In this document: piece by piece, positions 1-5,324 of the stretch
How positions within the stretch are numbered: the stretch's first letter is position 1
Layout of the letters: the number at the start of each line of letters is the position of its first letter
Source of the DNA: Actinomycetota bacterium
GTDB taxonomy: Bacteria > Actinomycetota > Acidimicrobiia > IMCC26256 > JACDBD01
Reading direction: 5' to 3'
DNA: 12,738 nt
NCBI GenBank assembly: GCA_013695115.1
Contig: JACDBD010000025.1
Location: 1-12,738, forward strand
Translations under genes and position numbers: made by a program
The notes under the pieces: generated by a model
What the model was told of the DNA's origin: nothing
What the model saw: only the letters and a program-made list of their open reading frames with translations
Databases searched by the model: none

Positions 1-300
1 GTGCTCCTCCGCGCGGTCGCGCTGCGGACGCGGGCGAGCCTGTCGGACGGGCTCGCGGTGCGCTACTGCCGCAACCCGGTCGCCTTCGCCCACGGGCTGC
101 GGCGAATCTGCGAGCATCCCCGCGACGTCGCACGCGGCGATCCCGGCAACGCCCATCTGTGGCTCGAGTACCCGCACACGCGCCCGTCGCGGTGGTTCCT
201 GCGCACCCACCGCATCCTGCCTCGACGCGTCGACCGCATCGAGCACCTCGCGCGTCTGCCTCAGTCCAGAGCGGCGAATACCTCGTCGAGCGGGGCGTGA
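1..300 (+). CDS. M48-family (HtpX-like) metallopeptidase, C-terminal fragment
   Basis: This frame is open from the first base and ends at TGA 298-300, so only the last 99 residues of a longer gene are present. The fragment has the C-terminal layout of M48/HtpX-like membrane zinc peptidases: a helix with SDGLAVRYCRNP (compare the ADxxAVxLTRNPxxL region that follows the third zinc ligand), then NAHLWLEYP, then a THxxLPRRVDRIEHL end resembling the family's STHPPxxERIxxL. The HExxH zinc site and the membrane helices would lie upstream, outside the window, so activity cannot be judged. The usual Pro after TH is Arg here. The last 40 nt overlap the 3' end of the opposing selenoprotein gene. The family call rests on this C-terminal pattern only. 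Confidence 0.66.
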   Translation: MLLRAVALRTRASLSDGLAVRYCRNPVAFAHGLRRICEHPRDVARGDPGNAHLWLEYPHTRPSRWFLRTHRILPRRVDRIEHLARLPQSRAANTSSSGA

Positions 301-785
301 TCAGCGGTGTGAGCGTCGACGTGCTCGTAGCGCACCGTGTCACCGGGGCCGACCACGAACGTGGCGCCGAGCTGGGTGACGCGCCGACCTGACTTGTGGA
401 TCCGGTAGCCGGCTCGGCGCGCCCGACGCGCGCCCGGGAAACTCCGCGGGCTGAACAGGCCCCATGGAGTCGCTCGCTTCACCGCCGCGGCCCGTGCCGC
501 CGCTGAGTCGTCGTCGACCAGCACCGGGAAGGGGACCTTCTCGTCCTCGACGAAGCGGGCCGCGTACCGCTCGTCCCCGGTGCCCACGGCTACCACCTCG
601 GCGCCCTTCCCGCTGATCTCGTCGTAGCGCTCGCGCAACTGCGCGGCGTGCTCCCGGCAGAGCAGTCAGCCGAAGTGCCGCAGGAACACCAGGATCACGG
701 GGCGGTCGGCCCAGAAGGCCCCCAGCCGCCGCGGCGTCCCCGTGGAGTCGGGGAGCTCGAGGTCGGAGAGGGTGCCGAGGTCCAC
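261..785 (-). CDS. Peroxiredoxin-like (AhpC/TSA_2, SelL/SelU-related) redox protein, predicted selenoprotein with UxxC motif
   Basis: This is a thioredoxin-fold, peroxiredoxin-like protein of 174 residues if the in-frame TGA at 668-666 is read as selenocysteine (residue 40). The homology runs straight through the TGA: VILVFLRHFG before it and LLCREHAAQL after it. Together they give the FLRHFG-[C/U]-xx-C-RE redox motif of this family, with Sec in place of the first Cys. Downstream, GAEVVAVGTG, VPFPVLVDDD and the C-terminal LGATFVVGPGDTVRY fit the rest of the fold. I chose GTG 785 as the start because a TATTGT -10 lies 8 nt upstream (leaderless), and VDLGTLSDLELPDSTG is a normal peroxiredoxin N-terminus. 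A conventional caller would probably start at TTG 638 and lose the active site. The 3' end overlaps the M48 gene by 40 nt. Likely role: thiol-dependent peroxide or disulfide reduction in the cytoplasm; the substrate is unknown. A sequencing error or point nonsense mutation is the main alternative. Confidence 0.8.
628..648 (-). promoter_or_regulatory. Putative bacterial SECIS hairpin downstream of the in-frame UGA
   Basis: Reading the minus strand, CGCGC (645-641), loop AGTT (640-637), GCGCG (636-632) forms a perfect 5-bp GC stem. It extends by three more pairs (648-646 with 630-628) past a single bulged A at 631. The loop lies about 26 nt 3' of the UGA and has G at its second position. That agrees with the known bacterial SECIS pattern: a hairpin roughly 16-37 nt after UGA, with a G among the first two loop bases. 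The hairpin is inside the coding sequence, as expected for SelB-dependent recoding in bacteria. High GC makes chance hairpins common, so its weight comes from its position. Confidence 0.62.
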
Positions 786-804
786 GACAGGGCACAATAG
801 AGGT
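786..804. promoter_or_regulatory. Short divergent spacer with overlapping -10 elements, both transcripts probably leaderless
   Basis: Only 19 bp separate GTG 785 (-) from ATG 805 (+). On the plus strand CACAAT (793-798) lies 6 nt before the ATG. On the minus strand TATTGT (799-794) lies 8 nt before the GTG. The two -10-like hexamers overlap by five bases. The only purine-rich tract before the ATG (AGAGG) is 1 nt away, too close for normal Shine-Dalgarno use, which favours leaderless starts, common in actinobacteria. No convincing -35 is seen on either side. Confidence 0.45.
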
Positions 805-1368
805 ATGACGCAGACGCAGACCGGCAAGACCTTCACCCGCATGGACGAGTCGACCGCCGAGGAGTGGGCGACCATCGGTGCCGAGACCGCCAAGAACCAG
901 CCCCGGGTGGCTGACCGCGTCCTCGACCTGCTGCGGTCCTTGGAGGGCATCACCGACGGCTTCGCGGTCAACCAGCTGACCCACTGCCTCCAGACCGCCA
1001 CCCGGGCCGAGCGGGCCGGCGCCGACGACGAGGTGGTCGTGGCGAGCCTGTGCCACGACGTGGGCAAGGCCGTGAGCGTGTTCAACCACCCCGCCATCGC
1101 GGCGGAGATCCTGCGCCCGTACGTGCGTCCCGACGTGTACTGGATGATCCTCGTGCACCAGGACTTCCAGGGGCGGCACTACTACCAGCACTTCGGTGGC
1201 GATCCCGACAGCCGCGAGCAGTACCGCGGCCATGAGTCGTTCGGGCTGGCCGAGCGGTTCGCCGACGAGTGGGACCAGACCGCCTTCGACCCCGAGTACG
1301 ACACCTTCCCGCTCGAGCACTTCGAGGAGCGGCTGCGGAAGGTGTTCTCGGAGGCCCGCTACTCGTAA
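805..1368 (+). CDS. HD-domain protein, resembling HD-type mixed-valent diiron oxygenases (PhnZ-like) or phosphohydrolases
   Basis: The product has 187 residues. Metal-ligand positions of an HD domain can be read in order: H60 (QLTHCLQTATRAERAG), H84-D85 (ASLCHDVGK), H95 (VFNHPAIAAEIL), H118 (MILVHQDFQ) and D157 (EWDQTAFDPEYD). The spacing, the THxLQTAxRAExxG opening and the WD...PLEHFEERL end match the small HD oxygenases typified by PhnZ, more than classic HD nucleotidases. PhnZ cleaves phosphonates oxidatively, but no phosphonate genes are nearby. I also do not see the Tyr/Glu pair expected just before the first His of PhnZ, so the substrate probably differs. Start ATG 805 follows a CACAAT -10 by 6 nt; in-frame codons further upstream have no homology. 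It diverges from the selenoprotein and converges on the poly-gamma-glutamate hydrolase with a 25-nt gap. Confidence 0.8.
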   Translation: MTQTQTGKTFTRMDESTAEEWATIGAETAKNQPRVADRVLDLLRSLEGITDGFAVNQLTHCLQTATRAERAGADDEVVVASLCHDVGKAVSVFNHPAIAAEILRPYVRPDVYWMILVHQDFQGRHYYQHFGGDPDSREQYRGHESFGLAERFADEWDQTAFDPEYDTFPLEHFEERLRKVFSEARYS

Positions 1369-1393
1369 CTCTTCTGGTCGCGCTCGCTGGCTC

Positions 1394-2017
1394 TCACCCC
1401 CCGCGAGGCGACGCAAGCGACGCCAGCACGCCGATGAGCGCGTCGCGCTCGTCCGCCTGGGCCGCGCCGTCACGCACGCGGGGTGGCAGCTCGAGCTGGA
1501 CGCCGCCGCGCCGGGCCCGGTTCACCGGGTTGTCGGGGTGGAGGCCGCGGAGCGGGCTGGGGATGGCGTCCAGGTCGTCGATGATCCGGTAGCCCGGGAG
1601 CGCGTCCCGGAGGATACGGGCGGCGCGTTGCGCCAACTCGCGGTTCGTGCCGCCGACCAGCAGGGCGCGCCACAGGTCCTTGCGGCCGTAGCCGTGGATG
1701 GACACGACCTCGTCGACGTGGGCGAGGAACTGCGCCAGCGCCACCGACTCGGCCGGGTCGTACCGGTACGACGGGATGTGCCAGCGCAGGTCCTCGGGCT
1801 GGCACACGGAGTACAGCGACGCGCCCCCGGCATCGGCCGCGGCGCGCGCGATCTCCGCCGTTCCCCGTTCAAGGCTGCCGCCGTGGAGCGCGAGAAAGCC
1901 GAAGCGCGAGCGCAGCTCGACTTCCTCGGCAACGCCGGGATGGCGGAGGAGATCCGCGAACACCGACGGGATTCTGACCGCTGGAACCCGGGCGGTACCA
2001 TCCCGCCGGCCCGCCAT
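1394..2017 (-). CDS. Poly-gamma-glutamate hydrolase family protein (PghP-like zinc amidase)
   Basis: The product has 207 residues. Family motifs are clear: FGFLALHGGSLERGT (residues 39-53; H45 and E50 are likely zinc ligands), EVVSIHGYGR (103-112; H108), and GLHPDNPVNRARRGGVQLELP (158-178; H160). This matches the phage and bacterial PGA hydrolases (formerly DUF867), which cut gamma-glutamyl amide bonds. Host proteins of this family are usually of unknown physiological substrate. I see no signal peptide, so a cytoplasmic role is likely. Start ATG 2017 lies 10 nt from the divergent ligase start; a GTG about 30 nt downstream is an alternative. Sharing a divergent promoter region with glutamate-cysteine ligase and an amidohydrolase suggests a link to gamma-glutamyl metabolism (inference). 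Confidence 0.82.
   Translation of the reverse strand: MAGRRDGTARVPAVRIPSVFADLLRHPGVAEEVELRSRFGFLALHGGSLERGTAEIARAAADAGGASLYSVCQPEDLRWHIPSYRYDPAESVALAQFLAHVDEVVSIHGYGRKDLWRALLVGGTNRELAQRAARILRDALPGYRIIDDLDAIPSPLRGLHPDNPVNRARRGGVQLELPPRVRDGAAQADERDALIGVLASLASPRGG
1974..2001 (+). promoter_or_regulatory. Possible housekeeping-type promoter for the ligase-M20 operon
   Basis: CTGACC (1974-1979), a 16-nt spacer and TACCAT (1996-2001) give a -35/-10 pair that would start transcription near 2008, about 20 nt before GTG 2028. The elements lie inside the start of the opposing hydrolase gene. An alternative is leaderless transcription from CATCGT (2015-2020), 7 nt before the GTG. Both are weak matches. 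Confidence 0.25.
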
Positions 2018-2027
2018 CGTGGAGACT

Positions 2028-3173
2028 GTGCAGATCGATTTCAACCAGTCGGAGCGGGCCAGCCTCGGCGTCGAGATGGAGTTCGCGCTCGTCGATCGCG
2101 ACACCGGCGAGCTCGTCAGCGCGGCCTCGGACATGCTCGGCGTGCTCGGTCAGGGCCATCCCGACGGTGTCCACCCGAACGCCAAGCACGAGCTGTTCGA
2201 ATGCACCGTGGAGGTCATCACGGACGTGTGCACGACGGTGGCCGAGGCCCGGGCCGACCTCGCCCGCACGATCGAGCTCGTGTCCGCCGAGGCCAAGGGG
2301 CGGGGTCTCGCCCTGATCTGTGTCGGGACGCACCCCTTCTCGCGGTGGCGCGACCAGACCGTGAGCCCCAACCCCCGCTACGCCGACCTGGTCGAGGAGA
2401 TGCAATGGACCGCGTTGCGCCTCCAGATCTTCGGCGTGCACTTCCACGTGGGCGTGCGCTCGGCCGAGAAGTCGATTGCAATCGCCAACGCCCTCTGCGC
2501 CTATCTCCCCCATCTCCTCGCGCTGGCGGCGTCGAGCCCGTACTGGGAGGGCCACGACACCGGGCTCGCGTCCTGTCGCTCCAAGGTGTTCGAGGGCCTG
2601 CCCACCGCAGGACTGCCCTACCGCATGGCCGACTGGGCCGAGTTCGAGCAGTTCATGGAGACGCTCGTCAACGCCCAGGCGATCCGGACCATCCGCGAGG
2701 TGTGGTGGGACATCCGGCCCCATCCGATCTTCGGCACCGTGGAGCTGCGCATGTGCGACGGCATCCCGACGCTGCGCGAGGTCACCGCGCTGGCCGCGCT
2801 CGCGCAGAGCTTGGTGGAGTGGCTCGACCGCCGGATCGACGCCGGTGAAGAGCTCCCGGCACCCAGCGAGTGGGTGGTGCGCGAGAACAAGTGGCTGGCG
2901 GCGCGGCACGGCCTCGACGCCCAGTTCATCGTCGACGAGCGCGGCAACCGCCGCCCCGCCCGCGACGAGATCGTCGCCCTCGTGGACGGGCTCGAGCCGG
3001 TCGCGCGCTCGCTCGATTGCGGCGCCGAGCTCACCGGCATTGCCGCCATCCTCGAGCACGGTCCCAGCTACCAGCGGCAGCGCGCGGTCGTCGAGCGGGG
3101 CGGCACGCTCGCCGACGTGGTGGCGAGCCTGGTCGCCGAGCTCGCCTCCGACTCCCCGGGCGCGGCGCCGTGA
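2028..3173 (+). CDS. Glutamate-cysteine ligase type 2 / carboxylate-amine ligase (YbdK family)
   Basis: The product has 381 residues, normal length for this group. It would catalyse ATP-dependent ligation of glutamate to cysteine or another amine in the cytoplasm. Visible motifs: LGVEMEFALVD (residues 13-23, with acidic metal/substrate residues E16 and E18), a conserved HELFECTVEV segment (54-63), VGTHPFSRW (99-107), FGVHFHVGVRS (135-145), then GTVELRMCDG and PSYQRQ. From memory, the whole protein follows mycobacterial Rv0433 closely, including LLALAASSPYW and the ENKWLAARHGLDA tail. Start: GTG 2028 gives VQIDFNQSER, matching the family N-terminus; GTG 2019 would add three residues. The stop overlaps the next GTG by 4 nt. 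Family members are described as weak glutamate-cysteine ligases, and the true amine acceptor is often unknown. Confidence 0.9.
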   Translation: MQIDFNQSERASLGVEMEFALVDRDTGELVSAASDMLGVLGQGHPDGVHPNAKHELFECTVEVITDVCTTVAEARADLARTIELVSAEAKGRGLALICVGTHPFSRWRDQTVSPNPRYADLVEEMQWTALRLQIFGVHFHVGVRSAEKSIAIANALCAYLPHLLALAASSPYWEGHDTGLASCRSKVFEGLPTAGLPYRMADWAEFEQFMETLVNAQAIRTIREVWWDIRPHPIFGTVELRMCDGIPTLREVTALAALAQSLVEWLDRRIDAGEELPAPSEWVVRENKWLAARHGLDAQFIVDERGNRRPARDEIVALVDGLEPVARSLDCGAELTGIAAILEHGPSYQRQRAVVERGGTLADVVASLVAELASDSPGAAP

Positions 3174-4360
3174 CCACCGTCGACGCGGTCCTCGACGACT
3201 TCCTCGCCGAGCACATCCAGGAGCTCGTGGCCTTTCGCCGTCACCTGCACGCCCGCCCCGAGATCGGCTACGACGAGCACGAGACCACCGCCCTCGTCGC
3301 CCAGCGCCTCCAGGTCGCGGGCCTGACCCCCCGCGAGCTGGCGGTGGGCACGGGCCTGGTGTGCGACGTCCCCGGTCCCGACGCGCCGCGACCCCGCGTC
3401 GCGCTCCGAGCCGACATCGACGCGCTGGCAATGACCGACGAGAAGGAGGTGGCGTACCGGTCGCAGCACCCGGGCATCGCCCACGCCTGCGGACACGACG
3501 TCCACACGACGATCGTGCTCGGCTGCGGGCTCGCCCTCGCCCGGCTCCTCGGCGACGCGCCGCGGGGCAGCGTGCGCCTCGTCTTCCAACCCGCCGAGGA
3601 GACTGTGCCCGGCGGCGCGCTCGACGTGATCGCGGACGGCGGCATCGACGACGTCGATGCGATCTTCGGACTGCACTGCGACCCCAAGCTCGATGTCGGC
3701 CGCTTCGGCGTGCGGCCGGGACCGATCACCGCCGCCGCCGATCTGGTCGAGATCCGGATCCACGGGCCCGGCGGCCACACTGCCCGCCCTGCGCTGACCG
3801 TCGACCTCGTCGCGACTGCAAGCGAGGTGGCGACGACGCTCCCGCAGCGACTCCGGGAGCGCGAGCCGGCGCTCAGCCTCGTCTTCGGCTCGGTGCATGC
3901 CGGCGACGCCGCCAACGTCATCCCGTCGCTGGCGGTCCTGCGGGGCAGCGTGCGTACCCCCGATCGCCAGGCGTGGGACGCGGCGCCCGCGCTCCTCGAG
4001 GCGGAGCTCAACGACCTGCTGTCGAGTTCGGGCGCGACCCACGAGATCGCCTACTCCCAGGGCCCACCGCCGGTCGACAACGAGCCCGCCGCCACCGCGG
4101 TGCTCGCCGGCGCCGCCCGCGCCGCGCTCGGCCCCGACGGGCTGCGGGATGTGCCCCAGAGCGACGGCGGGGACGACTTCGCCTGGTACCTCGAACGAGT
4201 CCGCGGCTCCTACGGGCGGCTCGGTGTCCGCACCCCGGGGAGCACCGACCCGCCCCTCGATCTGCACGCGAGCACGTTCGACGTCGACGAGCGCGCCATC
4301 GAGCACGGCATCCGGGTCCTCGTCCACGCCGCGCTCAGCGCCCTCCACGGCCTGGCCTGA
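3170..4360 (+). CDS. M20 family (M20D-like) metallo-amidohydrolase / carboxypeptidase
   Basis: The product has 396 residues. It would hydrolyse an N-acyl or amide bond using two metal ions. Motifs in order: RRHLHARPEIGYDEHET (residues 23-39), HACGHDVHTT (105-114; C107 and H109 as ligands), FQPAEET (139-145; catalytic and metal-binding Glu), GLHCDPKLDVG (167-177; H169), dimerisation-domain GPGGHTARP, SDGGDDFAWYLERV near the C-terminus and LHASTFDVDE (H366 as last ligand). This is the pattern of hippurate, indole-acetyl-amino-acid and N-acetyl-diaminopimelate deacylases; the substrate cannot be fixed from sequence. GTG 3170 overlaps the TGA of the ligase (GTGA), and there is no strong ribosome site, so translation is probably coupled. 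The pairing suggests a gamma-glutamyl or acyl-amino-acid substrate (inference). Confidence 0.9.
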   Translation: MTTVDAVLDDFLAEHIQELVAFRRHLHARPEIGYDEHETTALVAQRLQVAGLTPRELAVGTGLVCDVPGPDAPRPRVALRADIDALAMTDEKEVAYRSQHPGIAHACGHDVHTTIVLGCGLALARLLGDAPRGSVRLVFQPAEETVPGGALDVIADGGIDDVDAIFGLHCDPKLDVGRFGVRPGPITAAADLVEIRIHGPGGHTARPALTVDLVATASEVATTLPQRLREREPALSLVFGSVHAGDAANVIPSLAVLRGSVRTPDRQAWDAAPALLEAELNDLLSSSGATHEIAYSQGPPPVDNEPAATAVLAGAARAALGPDGLRDVPQSDGGDDFAWYLERVRGSYGRLGVRTPGSTDPPLDLHASTFDVDERAIEHGIRVLVHAALSALHGLA

Positions 4361-4497
4361 CCCCCCGCGACCCCGCCGATCCCGAGGACAACTTCGGCCT
4401 CGTGCGCGCCGACTACAGCCCAAGGAGCCGGCCCTCTCAGCCTTCGAAGCGGTCGTGCGCGGCTGAGATGACATCACGCGCCCGGCCCGACGCGAGG
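4361..4497. other. Convergent intergenic region with a weak inverted repeat
   Basis: This 137-bp spacer lies between the M20 stop and the M23 stop. It contains CTCAGCC (4436-4442) and GGCTGAG (4461-4467), a 7-bp stem with an 18-nt loop that itself holds a TTCGAA palindrome. It could serve as a terminator for either converging transcript, but there is no T-run on either strand, so intrinsic termination is doubtful. No gene is recognised in it. Confidence 0.3.
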
Positions 4498-5013
4498 TCA
4501 CCCGGTGCGGTTGGTGCACTCGACGTAGATCGACGGGTAAGGGTTCACCGGCGGGCCCCCGCCGGGGTGGATCTCGAAGTGCAGGTGCGGGGTCCCGGTG
4601 GCATTGCCGGTGTCGCCGACGTACCCGATGACCTCGCCGGCGACGACGCCGCGCTTCGCTCCCACCGCTGCGCCCGTGTGGGCCCAGGCGTCGAAGTGGG
4701 CGTAGAAGTACTCGTTGCCGTCTTCGCCCTCGAGCCAGATCGCGTAGCCGCTCTTGGCGCCGACCGCCCACTTGATCTCGCCATCGACCACCGCCACGCT
4801 CGGCGTCCCGCGGGGGGCCAACACGTCGGTCCCCTCGTGCACGGTGCCCCCGGAGCGGGGTGCGTGCCAGTCGTTCGTGAACGTGACGGTGCCGGTGACC
4901 GGGCACAGGATGTCGTAGGCCACCCCGTCGGGCGGAGGCAGCTTCACGCACGCGGCCGTGAGCACGACGAAGGCGGCGAGAGCAAGGGGGGCGGATCTGC
5001 GGATGGGAGACAT
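4498..5013 (-). CDS. M23 family peptidase, predicted lipoprotein (peptidoglycan hydrolase)
   Basis: The product has 171 residues. Residues 1-21 form a lipoprotein signal (SPIRR, then a hydrophobic stretch), with lipobox LTAA-C22, so the mature protein should be lipid-anchored on the outer face of the membrane. The M23 (LytM) zinc site is complete: H59-x3-D63 (HEGTD), H106 (YFYAHFD), and H143-x-H145 (TPHLHFEIHPGGGPPVNPYP). The family cuts peptidoglycan cross-bridges or stem peptides, or acts as an amidase activator when degenerate; here all ligands are present. ATG 5013 is chosen because it starts the signal peptide; in-frame codons further upstream encode only low-complexity, proline- and arginine-rich sequence. 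The gene diverges from a second wall hydrolase, and a sigma-28-like promoter faces it about 90 nt upstream. Confidence 0.88.
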   Translation of the reverse strand: MSPIRRSAPLALAAFVVLTAACVKLPPPDGVAYDILCPVTGTVTFTNDWHAPRSGGTVHEGTDVLAPRGTPSVAVVDGEIKWAVGAKSGYAIWLEGEDGNEYFYAHFDAWAHTGAAVGAKRGVVAGEVIGYVGDTGNATGTPHLHFEIHPGGGPPVNPYPSIYVECTNRTG

Positions 5014-5103
5014 TGATGGGCTCTCGGGATCGTCGGTCTGGGACGGTGGCCGGGCTCGGCGCGCTGCAACCTGGCGGCACGCTCTTGCCTCCTCCCGGGA
5101 GGT

Positions 5104-5131
5104 ATCTCGGCCGGTCGCCCCGCGGCCTTGA
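5104..5131 (-). promoter_or_regulatory. Sigma-28/WhiG-like promoter facing the M23 gene
   Basis: On the minus strand, TCAA (5131-5128), 16 nt, then GCCGAGAT (5111-5104). This resembles the flagellar/WhiG-class consensus TAAA-N15/16-GCCGATAA. Transcription would start near 5097, giving a leader of about 84 nt before ATG 5013. The identical spacing in the facing copy upstream of the glucosaminidase strengthens the call. Confidence 0.45.
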
Positions 5132-5288
5132 GGCCGATCGGGCGCTTTGGGGTTGACCCCGGCGGTGCCGACGGGCATTCTCAACGGCACTCCCCCGCCC
5201 GATTCCCCCGTCCGAGTCCGGCCGCGCGGCCGGGATACCCGGGGACGGGGCGGCGATGCGGGCAGCCCGGTCACTCCCCCAGCCGGCT

Positions 5289-5316
5289 TCAAGCCGGGGC
5301 GGGGACAGGCCGACAC
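5289..5316 (+). promoter_or_regulatory. Sigma-28/WhiG-like promoter facing the glucosaminidase gene
   Basis: TCAA (5289-5292), 16 nt, then GCCGACAC (5309-5316), the same layout as the leftward copy. The start point would fall at about 5323-5325, at or next to the ATG, so this transcript would be almost leaderless. The AAGGGG at 5317-5322 is only 2 nt from the ATG and would be a poor ribosome site. The TCAA sits in the right half of a 15-nt palindrome (5283-5297). Confidence 0.45.
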
Positions 5317-5324
5317 AAGGGGCG

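Larger units (their letters stand above)
5014..5324. other. 311-bp divergent regulatory region between two envelope hydrolase genes
   Basis: No gene is recognised here. The spacer holds two sigma-28-like promoters (listed separately) and a possible housekeeping promoter facing right: TTGACC (5153-5158), 17 nt, CATTCT (5176-5181), which would give a leader of about 140 nt for the glucosaminidase. It also holds three perfect or near-perfect palindromes: CCTCCCGGGAGG (5091-5102), CCGGCCGCGCGGCCGG (5218-5233), and CCGGCTT-c-AAGCCGG (5283-5297). The first overlaps the presumed start region of the leftward transcript and the third overlaps the -35 of the rightward one, so they may be operators or attenuating hairpins. 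I found no convincing match to a known riboswitch. Confidence 0.5.

Noticed and set aside
340..1473. A 377-codon minus-strand frame across the selenoprotein and HD genes, which could suggest a frameshifted peroxiredoxin.
   Set aside because: The peroxiredoxin homology stays in one frame on both sides of the TGA, so a frameshift is not needed. This frame has no homology of its own.
4381..4470. A plus-strand tail after the M20 gene that continues open in other frames, considered as a gene remnant.
   Set aside because: No family motif could be recognised and composition alone is not evidence. Only a weak inverted repeat can be supported.
5041..5100. GCCAGGTTGC (minus strand, 5074-5065), which resembles the 3' end of a c-di-GMP-I (GEMM) riboswitch in the leader of the M23 gene.
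   Set aside because: The other obligatory pieces (GCAAACC, a GNRA-capped stem and GACGCAAAGCC at the right distance) are absent, and the sigma-28-like start site leaves only about 22 nt before it. Only the short match remains.
5218..5233. A perfect 16-bp GC palindrome considered as part of a mobile-element end or attachment site.
   Set aside because: There is no transposase, integrase, second copy or target duplication in the window. Short GC palindromes are expected in DNA of this composition.
5182..5324. GC-rich structured leader before a wall hydrolase, a position typical of c-di-AMP (ydaO) riboswitches in actinobacteria.
   Set aside because: I could not find the conserved GGGGGACCCA and GGGGcgAAUC-type blocks. 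Palindromes alone do not support the class.
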